Shown here one piece after another: positions 1 to 14,100 of a stretch of 64,000 nt of DNA. This stretch comes from Augochlora pura (Eukaryota > Arthropoda > Insecta > Hymenoptera > Halictidae). The notes below the pieces were generated by a model. The model saw only the letters and a program-made list of their open reading frames with translations, was not told where the DNA came from and did no database searches. Both the position numbers and the translations under genes were made by a program. The stretch spans positions 24,480,013-24,544,012 of the forward strand of contig NC_135777.1 in the NCBI RefSeq assembly GCF_028453695.1, in the 5' to 3' direction. Position 1 is the first letter of the stretch. Every line of letters starts with the position of its first letter.

Positions 1-606
1 AATTTTGTTTCTTAAGAAACGAGCGATCCTTTATTCAATCTATTTTAGTTTCTTGTCAAGTTTTCAAACTAACTACGGGCAATGAAGATTTTTGTAAAAT
101 AACGAAGAAATTCGACATAGCCACGTATACATATTTGTAGAGTCGTTCGACGAATCTCGCGATTATTGTATCAACGTTGATAACGAGAACGCGAGGCGGG
201 GTATAATTATCATAGGAGATACGCGCACCGAGGGGATGGGAGGGACGGCGGGGGAAGAGAAGCAACGGGAATGAAATTATTTCTATTTAGTTGGCCCTGG
301 TGGAAAGGCGGAGTGGGACTTTTCGATTCTCAATTTCCTGAATTCCGAGATGGAAATCGGATGGAAACAGGGCTCTCGTTTGGCAATCCGTTTTCCCTGG
401 ATCGATACACCGGTGATCCGAAGATTTAGCGAAATCGCCCCCTCCCCCGTCTGGTATTTGCTGGAACGAGACTTCATAACGGATTTCTCGCGAACCAGAA
501 AATGTGGGATAGAAGAGGTTAGTCGTAGTGGAGCCTTCGGTAAATCCTTTTCGCACGAATCTCCTCGACAGGCTTTTTCGATGACGCGAGGATCGCAAAC
601 CTTCCC

Positions 607-665
607 GGTTCCCAGTTTTCCAGTTTCCAGTTCCCAGTTCCCAGTTCCCAGTTCCCAGTTCCCAG
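607..665. repeat. Heptamer tandem repeat (TTCCCAG)n
   Basis: About seven copies of TTCCCAG, degenerate at the left end (TTTTCCAG, TTTCCAG) and near perfect from about 628 to 665. Confidence 0.85.
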
Positions 666-1861
666 CCAGCTCGCCTAAACAATAGAAACGATAAAAATAG
701 CTTAGGGCCTCTGAAAGAGCAGACTTTCCCCTTTAAAATGAGCCTAGGCTGACCTCCGTGCGATTATTTTTAGTGAAATTACAGCCGCTCAAAGATAGAG
801 CGATTTTTGAGCCTACGAGAAATACGATTGTCTCTAGCGAATAGAGACTAGAATAATCTTCGATCGGTAATCGAAAGCATTGCGCGCGACGCGTTCGTAT
901 GTTACGCAGCGCGTTGCTCGCGACGAGACACGATACTCGCAAATCGTAGAGAACGTTCCGGAACTATGCTGACGGGTAGAGGGATGGGTATTTCCTTTAT
1001 CGACAGCGGCTCGAGTTTCGAGGGTGAAACTACCCTCGCAGGGTTAGCTGCCGCACAGCTACTTCGGAGAAACAGCTAAAGATAAAAATATGCCGAAATC
1101 GTAAACTCCGCTACGGCGGAGATGCTTCTACGAAAGAAGTTCGAATAGCCTAGAAAATGGAAGGCATTCCTATCTTAGATCGCTTGTACAGCGACCTTTA
1201 ACATTATTCCAGCTAACGATATTCTGTTAAATTTTTACCAGGTTGTCCAAATGTAACGGCAACGCATTCGGCTCTGCGATTCGATGCTTCGATCGCCCAC
1301 TAGGCATCCGTTGTATCGCTACCAGCGTTCAACGATCGATGTTGCCATTACAAGTCTGTTAAATATTTGTTGCATTCTCGATTCGCCCCTATCATAAATG
1401 CGACACTGCATTTCTTCTGGTTTCGCCATAATCTCCGTCTTCGGGTGAAAAGCGTCGAGACACGATCGAAGGTGGAGCTTCGAGACCACTAAGATGGAAT
1501 GGAACGGAACAGGAACGGGATGGAACAAGGTGGAGGAATAACGGAAATCTTTCAAAGAAATTGCGATGGATTAAGCATCGCCTTAATTAATCTTACTCGA
1601 TTCCACCTACTTTTCCTCTCGGCCCTCTCTTTGCTCTATTCAGACAGAGAGTCGACCTACATCGCAACCCCGACGCTGCAATTGCGGCGCAGCGCGACGC
1701 GACGCGAAGCGAAGCGAAGCGGAGCGACAGAACCCTCGTTGTGCACGGCTACAGGGCCTCTTTCAGAAACTTCAACCTACACCTGGCCTCGAGTGTCCCC
1801 GAACTAGGAACCGCGAGCATAATGCACCTCGGTGTATCGTTGCCCGTTCTCGCGCTACGCT

Positions 1862-1892
1862 GTCGCCGTCGCCGTCGCCGTCGCCATCGCCG
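1862..1892. repeat. Hexamer repeat (GTCGCC)n
   Basis: Five units of GTCGCC with one C-to-A change in the last. It produces an arginine-rich chance frame. Confidence 0.8.
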
Positions 1893-2283
1893 AGACGCGC
1901 GCCTTCCCTCTCGTCGCGCATCCTGTTCTTCTTCCTAATTATATATCGGCGAGCACTTATCGTCGCCCCCGACTACGAAACAGGCCGACCGAAATTCCTC
2001 CTCGAGAATTTTCATCGCCGTCTCGCACCGACCGCTCTCGAACGAGCACGAGAAAATTTATCACCCGCCCCGTTCCTCGTTACCCGAAACGTATGCTTGG
2101 TAGACGGAAGCTAGCGCGACTCTTTGTTGCACCGAGGATAATAAAAGCATTTTTATATCAATCGTAAAATACGGTATTTATTCCGGTTAGCCGTTAACCC
2201 TCGCGCCGCGTAAAACTACCGTTCGTGCATTGCTACGCCAACGAGACTGCGCGGCGAGAGTCGCGTGTTCGCGGACGTCGCTG

Positions 2284-2330
2284 TGCTCGAAATGCTCGAA
2301 ATGCTCGAAATGCTCGAAATGCTTGAAATG
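2284..2330. repeat. Nonamer tandem repeat (TGCTCGAAA)n
   Basis: Five consecutive copies of a 9-bp unit, the last with one C-to-T change. The 9-bp period keeps one frame open (LEM repeats), but there is no other sign of coding. Confidence 0.85.
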
Positions 2331-4084
2331 GGTACACAGTCGTCGTTGTATTATTTTACGATTCTAACGCGTTTCTTGCCGGTAATCAGCGCTTGGCTTT
2401 TCAGTAAGCAAAATCGTGTTCGGACGAGGGCTCGGAGAGGAAACCGATGGAACAAATGTAGGTTGAATTTGCGTCGCGAAAGAAGCCCACGGCGGACGAG
2501 AAATTGCCGGCTCGCGGAATCGGAACAGTAGAGCATCAGTTGCGGCCACGCTAGCCATTTTCATCGGTGTATCGGGCCGCAACGCCGAGATAAGACGGCG
2601 ATCTGGTCGCAGGACAGGAGAAAACCTACTGCGCCGGGAAAAGCGTACAATGATCATTTTAATTGATTTCGCTGAGCGACCTTGCGAACAAACGAGATCG
2701 CTTCGCATGGGTTCGGACCGATACGTTGGCGTCGCGGGACGCCTCGCCTTGCTTCGCGTTTTCAGTTTGCAACGGGTCACACGGCCAAAGCTAATAAATC
2801 ATTCGTCGGTGGAGAGACACCCCGAAACCCGGGCTCGTACGTGGTACAAGCTGCGACAGAGGGAAGGAAGAGCGAAATTTATCGCGTCCTAGCATCGTTC
2901 TCGGAAAGTCAAATGATGGAGATTCGCGTGTATCTTTCGCGGACGTGGAGGAGTTATGTGCTCTGCTCGAGACGACGCTGCGCTGGCTTGTACGCTACCC
3001 TCGGCCGTCTCTCTTTCACGGGAAAAAGGGATAGGTCCAAGAACGATCGCCCTTTCGATACGATGAAATCATCCTGCGACCGACGATGCAGTTTCCGCTC
3101 AAGATACTATAGTTGCTCACACTTCTGTATTCGTTTCGATGCGTTCTCGTTGATCTCGAACAACCAGACACAGTTTGCGAAAGCAATTTCATATTATAAA
3201 AGATTTAGTTTAGTAACTGGCGTACGCAACGCAGCAAATTCGGCAACGTCGAACAAAGTTTCGACTCAGCCGGGCCAACGCCTTGCGCAGATTGCAAGGG
3301 TTTTTCCGTGTGTCGCGTGTCGCGTTGCGCCGCAACGTGTTCGGACAATTTTCAGAATCCTTCGGCTGTGCTAGAACACGTGGAGCTCGTTGGCCAGCTG
3401 GTGTCGAGCGCGTCGCTCTTTGCTTTGACGAGTTAATTTTTAATCAACGTTTGGCTCGACCCGACGCGGCCCAGCCCGGCGTCGACGACGACACCTCGAA
3501 TTGCAATTTTTCAGAATCAAGATTTCGCACATATCGCGATCGTAAGATCGCCCAACGCGAGACGCGACGGCCATTGATACAGTTCTTTGGACTCGGGACA
3601 AGGGGTCGTAAAACAGGGACGAAGATCTACGCGACCCCGTCCAGCTTACCTCTTTGTCTTATTCGGAACCACCCTTTCCCCCGCCCTCTCCCTCTTTCCG
3701 TTTCATTCATCCCCGGATCGTCACAATAATTCCATTGTTTCCGGCAATTAAGCGACAGCAGACACGAGTCAGAGTCCGGCGGCGACGGACGCGGACGAGG
3801 GCCAGGGATGGAGAATGAGGGGCTGCGTTGCGGAACACCCCGAGGACCCGGTGCAAAGTAGTTTCGTGTCCAGGACACGGGATCGCGTTTCTCGATTGAG
3901 AAGCGCGATTGGCCGCTATTGTGCTACCGGTGATCTCCATGATTCCGAACAAAAGAGTCGTCGCTTCGCTGTCATCCTGTTCCCCCACTGTCTTCCGGTT
4001 GGTTCGAGTTCGAGTTTTAGTTATCCGCCGCGTGGAGACACGGCGACGAGAACCGAACCGGGAACCGCGAGCCGACGAGGAAGA

Positions 4085-4087
<3 letters not shown>

Positions 4088-4122
<35 letters not shown>
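4088..4122. repeat. (GA)n microsatellite
   Basis: Uninterrupted GA dinucleotide run of about 17 units. Confidence 0.95.
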
Positions 4123-4125
<3 letters not shown>

Positions 4126-7100
4126 GTGGGCATCGGGATTCCAACGGGAATGAGGATCGATGCCGTGGCCATGTCCCGTCTTGCAATCGACGACAGGGAA
4201 TGTCAGGAAAGAAGGCGAGATACGTGGCACGATATCCTATCGATTTCCCGCTTCGTCTCGAGAGGATTCGCCCTTCGCAAAAGTCTATGGATTATTTTTC
4301 TAACGAGCCGTTCGACGGAAAAGAAGCTTATTCAAAGATCTCTTCTCCTCGAACTCGTCGAGCTCTCGTCGAGCCAGCCAGATATCATTTGAACGTTTTG
4401 CGAGGCAAGCCTCGAGCACGCGTCTTCCAGTGGGAATAAAGCTGCTGACATTTCTCTCTTTTTCTTTTTCTTTCTCTTTTTAGTAGATGCCACGTGACCT
4501 TGGGACAAAACTCACCGAAGCGAGCTCATCGTTTTAGAACCGACGTTAACGAACGTTTTGGGAAAGACGCGACACCCTGCGCTGCTTAATTACTGTCCCC
4601 GCTGGACCGCGCACCAACGAAATCATTTATACGGATGAATTTTCCGAATATATTCCCGGTGTATCGCGTAATTCGTTTACTGGGATTCGGTCAACGATTG
4701 GGTTATTCGGGGCCAGTCTCGATATACGTACAAGATGATTATTCAATTTCGTTTGCAGCAAATTGCGCGTTGGAGAACGCACAGCGACGATCGTCGATCG
4801 TTTGCGTCGGAGTTTGCAGTCGACGTATTCGATTGGATCGATGCGGAATAATTGAATGGATTCGAGATGCGGTATTTGAACATTCTTGAATCAGTTGCTT
4901 AGCCGTTGTCGTCGACGATAATATATGGTATATAGTCGCGCGTTTCCAAAATAATTGAGAACGTCCGAGAAAGGAATGGAAAATTACTTGACGGAAATTA
5001 CGAGCGCGGACGAGAACGGCGGAATATTCCGGAATAATGCTATACCGTTTAATGACATCTTGCCAACGAATCCGGGATCGATAGTCGCGAAACGGAAAGG
5101 AATGGAAATTTATGATTCGGGAGAGGACTCTGCGCGAAAATTGGATAGTAATTGATAGAGTGCCGGCGCGATGGCGCCCCGATACGATTATTATAAAATG
5201 AATGCCGACAATCGCGTTAACATTTAATGCGTCCATTAACTTAACGAGGCAATCGTCGATCGCCGCAACGACGAAGAATCTCGATCAGGAATCCCCGTTT
5301 CTTCGATCGCAGCGACGCGACGCGGCGGCTGCCGCGCGTATCCTACGCGAATCGATAGAATTATTGAATCGAGCCGTTTACGAAGAAACTCGATCGACGC
5401 GGAGCTTGAACGCTCTTCGATCTCTTCTCTTCTCGAGGAACGGCGGCGATTCTCGCGTTAATCGCGGACGGAAACGTTTTCGTTCCCTTTCCACTTACAC
5501 ACTCCGGCGTCGAAGCTTTCCGAAAATTCAGTTCCTTTATCCGGTCGACCCGATCGCTGCGAATTACGATAACGAACCGGACAATTTTTTCCTGCAACGG
5601 TCTGTCGAATTTATCGCGTTAACGGCAAACGATCGGCGATGGCGCAAGTCCCGCTATCAAATCTGTATTTTATAGGGGTAAAGCGTTTCGGAAAACGGAC
5701 GATGCTATTACGAGTACGTATTTGCGTCGACGACGTATCTTCAATTTTGATCGATTACGCGCGTACGACACAATGTCGATGATAAAAATAAACGAAATAT
5801 GTACTTGCGACATTGCTGGAAGTAGAAGCGAACGTCTCCCCGCGCCTCTCGCGTCTCTCGCACAATGGGGTTCGTGCTGTTTGGGGGTTTCCTAGAAATC
5901 TGTCTGCAACGACCGACTCATTGTCCAGCGAACGCGCACGCTGTGTCCGCTTTTACCCAACGGTCATAATTCAGACGCGGTTCAGCCGATAATAAAATAT
6001 TTAAGAGACAGGACGCGTTCGTTGACCGAATAATTCGACGAAATAATTCATTGCGCGTAAAGCGTCGACCATCGACGGTATAAAATGGATAAATAATAAT
6101 TGCCCGCAGATTTTTCGCGAAATATAAATTATTCGAATCGATTGTAAAGTAAGTCGAGTCGATTAAAAATAAACGATGTTTCGTCGATGATCGTCTCGGC
6201 GAAGAGTGGTCGAAGAGGAACATACGCGAATACCACGGATCGAACGAAACTACTCGGAAAACTTGGAAGACTCCGACCCAAATTACCACCAGAGATTATT
6301 ACTTTCGCGGGTTAATATTTAAGATCGCGTTTTGCATCCCGCGGAAAGGAAACCGGGGGAAACCTGGTCAAACTGAGAGAAGCTGGGAGGGGAAACTGCG
6401 GTAGCGCGCGTGATTCTTTCGCGTCTACGAAAACGAGCTAGCCCTCCACTTCCCGCTGAACGATGCTTCAACTTTTTTCCATTCCTTGAAATCTTTCGGA
6501 ATTAGTGGTAACCCGTTTTGCGGCGGCGGCGGCGGCGACGACGGCGGCAACCTCATTGGCCCGGTTTTTCGGCGACACGCGTCCCAGCTTTTTTCCCTTC
6601 CCCATTTTTTCCTTCTTGCAAATTACTGCCGCGACGCTGCTCCTCCGCCACTCGAAATACTTGCAGTAATTCCGAATATTACGGAACCCTTGACAAATAG
6701 TGTTTCAACGGAATTGTGAGCAGGATTCTCGAGAGATTCGTTGCGTTGGATCTCGAAACAATTCTCTGTAATTTTTCAAAATTAGTGGTAACCCATTTCG
6801 CGGCGACATTCTCGTTTTAAAACAGAACGACTAGCAAGGAATTTTTATATATTTATTAAACGAGTACCTGTTCGTTATCGTTCCGGCCGTTACCGAATTC
6901 TTTCGATTAAATCAATGAAATTTGAATTCAAACGAAATTGCAACATAATTGAAAAACGTACATCTTTACAATCTTTTCGATTTAGAATACTCTCGTCCAA
7001 TATGAAATCGAACCAAAGAAGCATTATGCAAGTTATAAAAGAGAAATATAGGAATGGGTGGGTAGAGAAAAAGAGAGTGAAAATCGCATTGGCGAACCTA

Positions 7101-10100
7101 GAATTGCCAACATTCGTTTCTATGCGAGGCGACGCGACGCAAAGGGAGGCATAGCTAATCATTTCACTGCGTTATTTTATTGACAGAGCTTGATTAACTC
7201 TTCTCATTGGCATCGACGCGAGGGTCTTAAATTCTCAAGGATCATCGTCCCACTGAGCATCCCGACAGGGCGGGGGACCCGACGCGACGAAATTACCGGG
7301 AAATTTTCGTACGACATACCATGCGGGCGAGCCAGGTCGTTAAGGCGCGCAATTAAGGCGAACGATGGCTCACCCCAAGCTTCTTCTAATTAGGACGCTT
7401 CTGTTAAATACTAACGAACCCCATATTATTTATCTGCCACCGCGATTATTGCGACGAATAAAACGAATACCAATTTATTCGCCGAAAGCGCGACGGCCAG
7501 TACGAACGCTTCAATTTCGTTTCCATTTCCATTTACGCTTCCATTTACGTTTCCGTTCGCGTTTATATTATATGTATGCAGGAGTTTGAATCTTGCGGGA
7601 CCCCTTTGTTGGGATTATGGGACACGTTGCTTGCTTCTAGGTAGCGCCACGAAACATCGTAGCGCATGATCGGTATCGCAGTTAGCCAATTTAGTACCGA
7701 CGATAGCTAATTTACTGACTTTATAGGGAACTACGATATCGACGGATCCCCGCTTTTACCGACTACGGACAATTTTATCCAACGCTCCGATAACGAGTCC
7801 AGCGAGACCCCAAATAAAACTACTCTTATTCAACTATTTAGTTTCTTACGACTATAATTTCGGTGGTTGCTCTCGTTTCGTTAGGACATGTAAAAACATT
7901 CACCTAAAAAGAATACTTTATACAAATACGTTTACAAAAGTATGGAGGGAAAAAAAAATGTAATTGATACATTATTCATCGTTTCTAGACGCGCGGACAT
8001 TAGTGTACCGAACATTGTTGCGAAACCAATTCTCTCGATACCAAGCATCGAAGTATGGAAGCTATAGATTGTTTTTTTTCAAAGACAATTTCTTTCTTTA
8101 GAAAAAAATATTTTAACAAGGTTCATGCCACGCGTACTCTGTCGACAGCATACGCTTACACGTTTATTTAATGCGCTGCCCAAACAATTTATGCAAATTT
8201 AGACTCAAAGAATTAATTTCCATCACAAAAATGAATCGTAATAAGCTTGTTTCGTCGCTATATATATATATATACGATAATTAATAATTACAAATTGCAA
8301 ATGAATTTCTACTACCGCACGATTTTTCTCCTTTTATCAGATATCTCCTCTGTATACCTTCATCAAACCGATTCAGCCCGAAAAATGCCAGGCGGGCGCA
8401 ACCTCGACTTTCCTTATACCCCTCGGCGATATACCGACTGGCCGGTGACAATTGAATTAATCGCGCTCGGGCTGTTACCCTTCTTCCAGCGAGCTTTTCT
8501 ATCGTCTCTTTCATCGTCTAATCGGATATACGGATTCGTTCGCGTTATCGCGCGTCACTATCGGCTGTTTTACCGTCCGATTAATTTGCCAAGTTTAGAT
8601 GGAATTTATGTCGCGATTCGAGGAGGCACGCGATTCGAACGCGTTCGTTTGAAAATTAATCGAACGGTAAAGACTTTTGCAAGAAACATTCTTGCTCGCG
8701 ACAACCGAAAGTGGCGCGCGATAGCGCGGACGAGTTCGCATTCACGAGGTCATCGTACCATTTAGCGTTCTGTTTGAAAATATCGAAAGCTTTTCTTTTT
8801 CTGCCGCTCGCAAAACATCTAGCTTTACAGGAAGCCTATTCGTAAGCCGCTTCGATCACCGAGCTGCACGCGCGCGTAAAACTAAGTCCGTCGTTTTCTT
8901 TTTGGCAATAATTTCGAATCCGATCACGGATATATTGTACCTTCGACGGATACAACGATTCCACCTAAATCGTGCCGAGGGCAACTCGCGCCCCTTTCAA
9001 GCGAGTGAGTCATACCGGGATCCGTTTCCCAATCCCTCGGGCCACAACATCGAGCCGGACACGCGACGAAGCATTCTAAGCGTACATCGTACCAACTTTT
9101 TTCGTCGTTGCGAATTCTCTAATACGATGCAAATGGCTTGCAGTGTTTCAGAAACTTAGACGCCGCGTGAATGCGCAAGAATCCGTGGTCCAGCAAGCAA
9201 CTTTGGCGAGACGCGCCAAGTACAAGTATCCCTGAAAGAGACAAAGTCCGACGTCAGCGAGAAGCCGTTCCAAGTTCCTGCCAGTCGAGGACTGGGTTAT
9301 ACAATGTGCTGGTATGTATACATATACGCGCGCGTGCCAGCTACCTGTTCGAAAAACAGGACATCCGTGGCCGCTAATTGTCGGTCGTCGGTCCGCGCCG
9401 CTGGCGAATCGCGGAAGAATCCTCTGGCAGCGTACACGGAAATGCCATCGACGACGTTGGTAGCCGGCCAGTGACGAATATAATGGGCACACGCGGCACT
9501 CGTTTGCTCGGCATTCGGATGCCTCCCTTCCCGAGTTCGGGGCCGTGTCCCCGGTGTCTCCGGTGTCCCGTCGTCCCGTCGTCCCGGGGATGATGCGGTT
9601 ACGGGATTCGCAAACGGCGAACCGTGAAAATCGGACTGATTCGCGACGCGAGCAGAAACCGTCGACGACTCCGTCTTTCGTCCTTTGTTCGCGTCGGTGT
9701 TCGGGTCTCGACGGTGAAAAAAAGCTTCGTATCGGCGAAAAGCTGGACGCGTCGCGCCGACTCGGTCAGTTTTGCGGACTCGTCCGTGTCTTGGCAGATC
9801 CCCGCATTTGGAATTTGGAACGGTTCTATCGGTGCATTCGATTGCCGACGCGATACGAACCGACGGCCCCGCCGAAACGAGCATATTTAATCATCCGGCT
9901 AGCAACCTGGGCTGCCTGCAACCTCGAATGTCAGCAACGGAATTGTATGCATGTGGAAAGGAGCTTCGAGAACGCAAGGATCGTCCGAAACGAAACCGAA
10001 CATACAAACCGAAAAGTCGTGCTGAGGTACATTCTTTTTGCGACCGACTTTTTCCAACCGTGCTTTGCCTTTTTTGCTTTTCCTCTCTTTCACTCGCTCT

Positions 10101-10939
10101 TCTGTGTCTTTTTCTTTCGTTTATCTTTCGGGATACATAGTTGGTGGGAGGCTCGCTGCTTCTGGAAACGTTGCGTGCTCCGCGTACCGTTTTCTTCGTC
10201 GTTCCGATTTCGAATTTCGTCTTGGAAACCGCAAAACTTTGAGCACTTGCCTTTGCATCGTGTTGAACGGTTATCCGCGGTCTAACTAACTGAAAGGATT
10301 TGCTGCTGTTTATATTGTAATGTAGTTTGAGCGTCTCAAAGGGCCGTTCATGTTGCAGCGTTCCCACGAAATTGATCGATTCGCCGCGCGTCCGCCGTCC
10401 GATACCGTTTAGGTACCGTTTAGGAATTCTAGATTCTATTCTACTCGGCTTTACCCGGCTCGAATAATTATCTCGCTTCCACGAACTTCTTAATAAATTT
10501 GTTCGTACAGATACGCTCCTGAAAAATTGTCTTTTTTGGACCTACATAGATTACGCGAACGCTTATCGTCGGCGATAAGTATGTAGAATGGTAGGGGAGC
10601 CGTTGCCTGTGCTCGAGCTCGGCGCCCTCTTGAATAGGTAACGACGAGTTCTCGCTGCTCGAACAAACCTCGAATCTAGAAATTACAACGCGCACCGCGC
10701 TACACCTTTTCCTAATTCGAAGATGTCGCAACTCGTAACACCGATTCGACAAACTTGGCTGACCACCGCGATCGAATCCTTCCCGTGGAGACGTTCCTCG
10801 GTTCTTTTGACTACCTTGGAACTTGACTCGATCCAGATTATATCCGAATAAAATTATATCATTCGTTCGTGACGCGAACAACATCGACGCGAATATCGTC
10901 GAAAAGGAGGATAGATGAAGGCGCGATGTTGTAACTTAC

Positions 10940-11109
10940 CTCCATGTTAAGTTGCGACGCTGCCACTGCTGTCCGTGGATCGTGTAACGTTTGTGCCTCA
11001 TCCTCGCGTACCTGGGATCCGGTTCGTCCGGAAGTCCACATCGGGGAAGTTTCATTAATTCTATCGTGGCGTCGTCGATGCTGCCAGTTACAGCCACGCC
11101 TCCGAATCT
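10940..11109 (-). CDS. Mmp2: Mmp2 coding exon 3 (cysteine switch and furin-type site)
   Basis: The exon starts after a TTTTTCGTCAG acceptor and ends at AG|GTAAGT, 170 nt (phase 0 in, phase 2 out). It encodes RFGGVAVTGSIDDATIELM, then the cysteine switch PRCGLPD, then a basic RMRHKR site and the first residues of the catalytic domain (YTIHGQQWQRRNLTWR). The order and spacing are those of MMP zymogens activated by proprotein convertases. The following exon should begin by completing the AGN codon; I could not find it between 10939 and 1. Confidence 0.92.
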
Positions 11110-14100
11110 CTGACGAAAAAGTGTATCGCGGTTACAAAATATGTACTCATATATTACGAAAAATTACTATCCGTTGGAAAAATGGTCGCAAAGTTGCTTC
11201 GAATTTTACGGAACTAATCGCGAGCTTGAAAAATTCGGTTTCATACTAGAAGATGGATTGCAACCGGACGACCATCGTACAGAATTCCAAATCGGTAGAA
11301 GATGCCAGTGAAAATAAATTCGACGCGTCCCCAGCGTTCGTCGATATCGCGGCAACGTTCGATTCGCACAGCGACACACGATACGAGAGAGAGAGAGTGT
11401 CGTCGATTTCACGTTGGAGAATGCAGAAACGATAGAATATTTGTAGCTTTCGAAAAATCCGGAGACTCGAACGACTTCGGAGATTCGATTTCGCTGGCGA
11501 TTCGTTAGGAAGGTTAGAGAAAGTATTACTATCGTTCAACCAACGCCCGTGCACACGTTTCCTCCTAACGAGCTCCATTTTCATGTAAATTCACGGCAAA
11601 CGAGCGCGACGCGTCGCTTTTTCCCGATTCTGTATTTGCGCGCGTTTTTCCGCCGCCGCCGTTCCCGCTTTATCCGGCCGTCAAAGTTACATCGTCCCAA
11701 TGGATCGATCGAGAGAGGACAGAGGATCGCCCGGATCGAAACGAAATGGAAACCTAACGACGGAGTCGCGTTCGAACGTGTTCCGGTAGTCTAATCTTGT
11801 ATTCGACGCAGCGGCGCGCTCTGTTTTTTACGAGGAATCACAATTTAGCCATTTCACGGGGGAATGGGTTATTCGCGACGGGTTTCATCTAAATCTAAAC
11901 GAGCCGATTCCTGTAAACTGCGAACGAACCGTTTAATCGCGGCACGTTTCGAACGAACAGCGATCCATGAAAAATAAACGTTCAACGAAGAAGCGACCGA
12001 TTCTTTCGAGGGAAATTCCTTAATATCCGTGTCCATCACCGTTCGTTCCACAGACGATTCAAACAATGCATCGAAGATGCGACGCGCGTCGCGCGTCGCG
12101 CCAGCAAAATGGGTATCAAAAATGCGAATGCGACATCGAATACGGTATTCTTTGCGCAGTTTCGCCGACCATATACGATTTATACCTTGCACATTTAATT
12201 TACAACGGGCCGAAGCCAAAGTCGAGGAACCCCGCGCGTCTCGCATTCGACGCGCGTCTCTCGATGCCGATCTTTTCGAGTAGAAAACTATTCGACGAAA
12301 CGTATCGCTCACCTGTAAATTTTTAATGGCGTCCCTGAGCTGATCGTCGGTCCTAAGGTTTCCGGTCTCTAAATCCGTCTGGGGCAGGTATCCAAATTTC
12401 ATAAGGTAATTTTGCTGAAACAGAAAAATACAAACACGAATAGATACGGTTGCAAGGGTAAGGGAATTGTTCGCGAGCAACGCGAGACAAATATTTTTCT
12501 ACCGTATAAATTTCGATTGATCGTTTTCGCGCGAATCGTATGCCAACATTTAATAATATGGGAATTTGTTTGCGCTTCGACCGTGAAATGTTTTCCAGTG
12601 GGGGGGTGTAGCTGTGCGAGGGTTAGGATTTCCTTGTCCGCTATTGGAACGGGAACCAATATTTTTCCACGAGGAGAAGTTTCTTGATTAGTTTTAGTAA
12701 AAATAGAATTATTCGCTCCTTCGTGCTCGCGTTAGGAACATCGCGTCCGATCTGTTCCCAGGATGGAATAGGATTGAAACGCCTGGAATGCCGCCGAGTT
12801 TCCTATAGCCGTCGTTCCCATTTCTTCGAGAAGAACGAGCCATTTTCTCGCGGCATGGCACAGTTATGCGAGAAAAATATGGCTCGCTGGAGAGGACGCG
12901 GAAAGGAAACGGCTGCAGCGAGTTGCAGGAAAGCCTGTTACATTTCATTCTGTGTAGTAGCAGGATCTGCTGCGTGGAACTGTGCTTTTCGATATACATA
13001 CATGTACATACATGTTTTCGCAGTCGTTTCTCAAGCAGGGAACACGTTTTCGGCGAATCGCGATTTCTTCTAAAAAAATAAACTCCTGCGATACCGTAAT
13101 CTTTTACCAACGAGAAAACAATCTTGTTATTAATAGAATAAGTGTGGGGGAAACAGACGAAACGAAAAAACGATCGCAATCAATCGGATGTTTGCGCGAA
13201 TGAAGACCGATCGCGACTCTGCTCTTCCCCTCGTCGTCTTCCTTTGTTTTTCGAGTCGACGATCACGCGCGACCCACAGTTGTATATGTAGTTAGCGAAT
13301 AGTCTCGCGAATGACAAACCACACAAGCGACTCGAAACATTTTCGATCGACTCGCGAAATTTTCGAAAAAGTTTGAGGAACGTTTGAAGACGCTCCCTCG
13401 CGTCTCTCGCATTCGACGAAGCGGCGCGACAGCGATAAGGCCATTTCCATGGAACTCGAACGAACCGAAGTTGAACCGAGTATGGGCATCGACCGAAAGA
13501 ACGATTTCTCTGGCATTGTTCCCGCGACTCTTTTCTTTGCTTCTGAAACCGGTTGAACGCGCGACGACCGCGCGTCATCGGTTGCGCTGCCATTTAGAGA
13601 AGATAATACATCTCGGAATGTGATTCGCCGCGCGGTGGTATTTTTCGGCCAATCTCCGCAACCTCCTCCGTGCGTTTTCCTCTTTCGGCAAACGTCGACG
13701 AACCTTCGAGGAGACACACGCGATCTTATCGACGTCCATACGATACGCGCGACATGGATTCTGCGATAATTACTAGATCGGCGGTTGCTTGTTGTGCGAA
13801 GCAAAACTTGTTCAAGTCGATTGCGAGAAACGCGCGTATCTTCTTTGAATCGTTTCGATAACCTGACATTGTTTGCGATCGTTCGCATTTATACTTGAAT
13901 TCGTCGGATGAAATGCGAAATTTGCACCAAGAGAATCGCAGAGCAGTTAACGCATCGACGCGCCCCTTGCCTCGCCATCGGTCAACCGCGATGGTACACG
14001 TATGTATGTACTCGGTGAGTGCTCGAGTGTATCGACAAGAGCGTAGTTTCTCGAATTAAAGTCTTTTAACGAGGGTCGCTCCTCCGATCGACTGGACACT

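Larger units (their letters stand above)
1..10939. other. Probable Mmp2 intron or flank, no gene found
   Basis: No exon with recognisable protein homology was found on either strand in this 10.9-kb stretch. Open frames up to about 246 codons exist (for example 9545-10285, plus) but overlap other frames, lack domain features and reflect CpG-rich, stop-poor DNA. The stretch contains several small tandem repeats (listed separately) and a short direct duplication near 6.5 and 6.8 kb. If Mmp2 continues leftward, all of this is intron 3. Short catalytic-domain exons could have been missed. Confidence 0.5.

Noticed and set aside
9545..10285. Longest uninterrupted frame in the left half (246 codons, plus)
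   Set aside because: It overlaps a 195-codon minus frame and several others, has no domain, no splice context and composition like the surrounding CpG-rich DNA.
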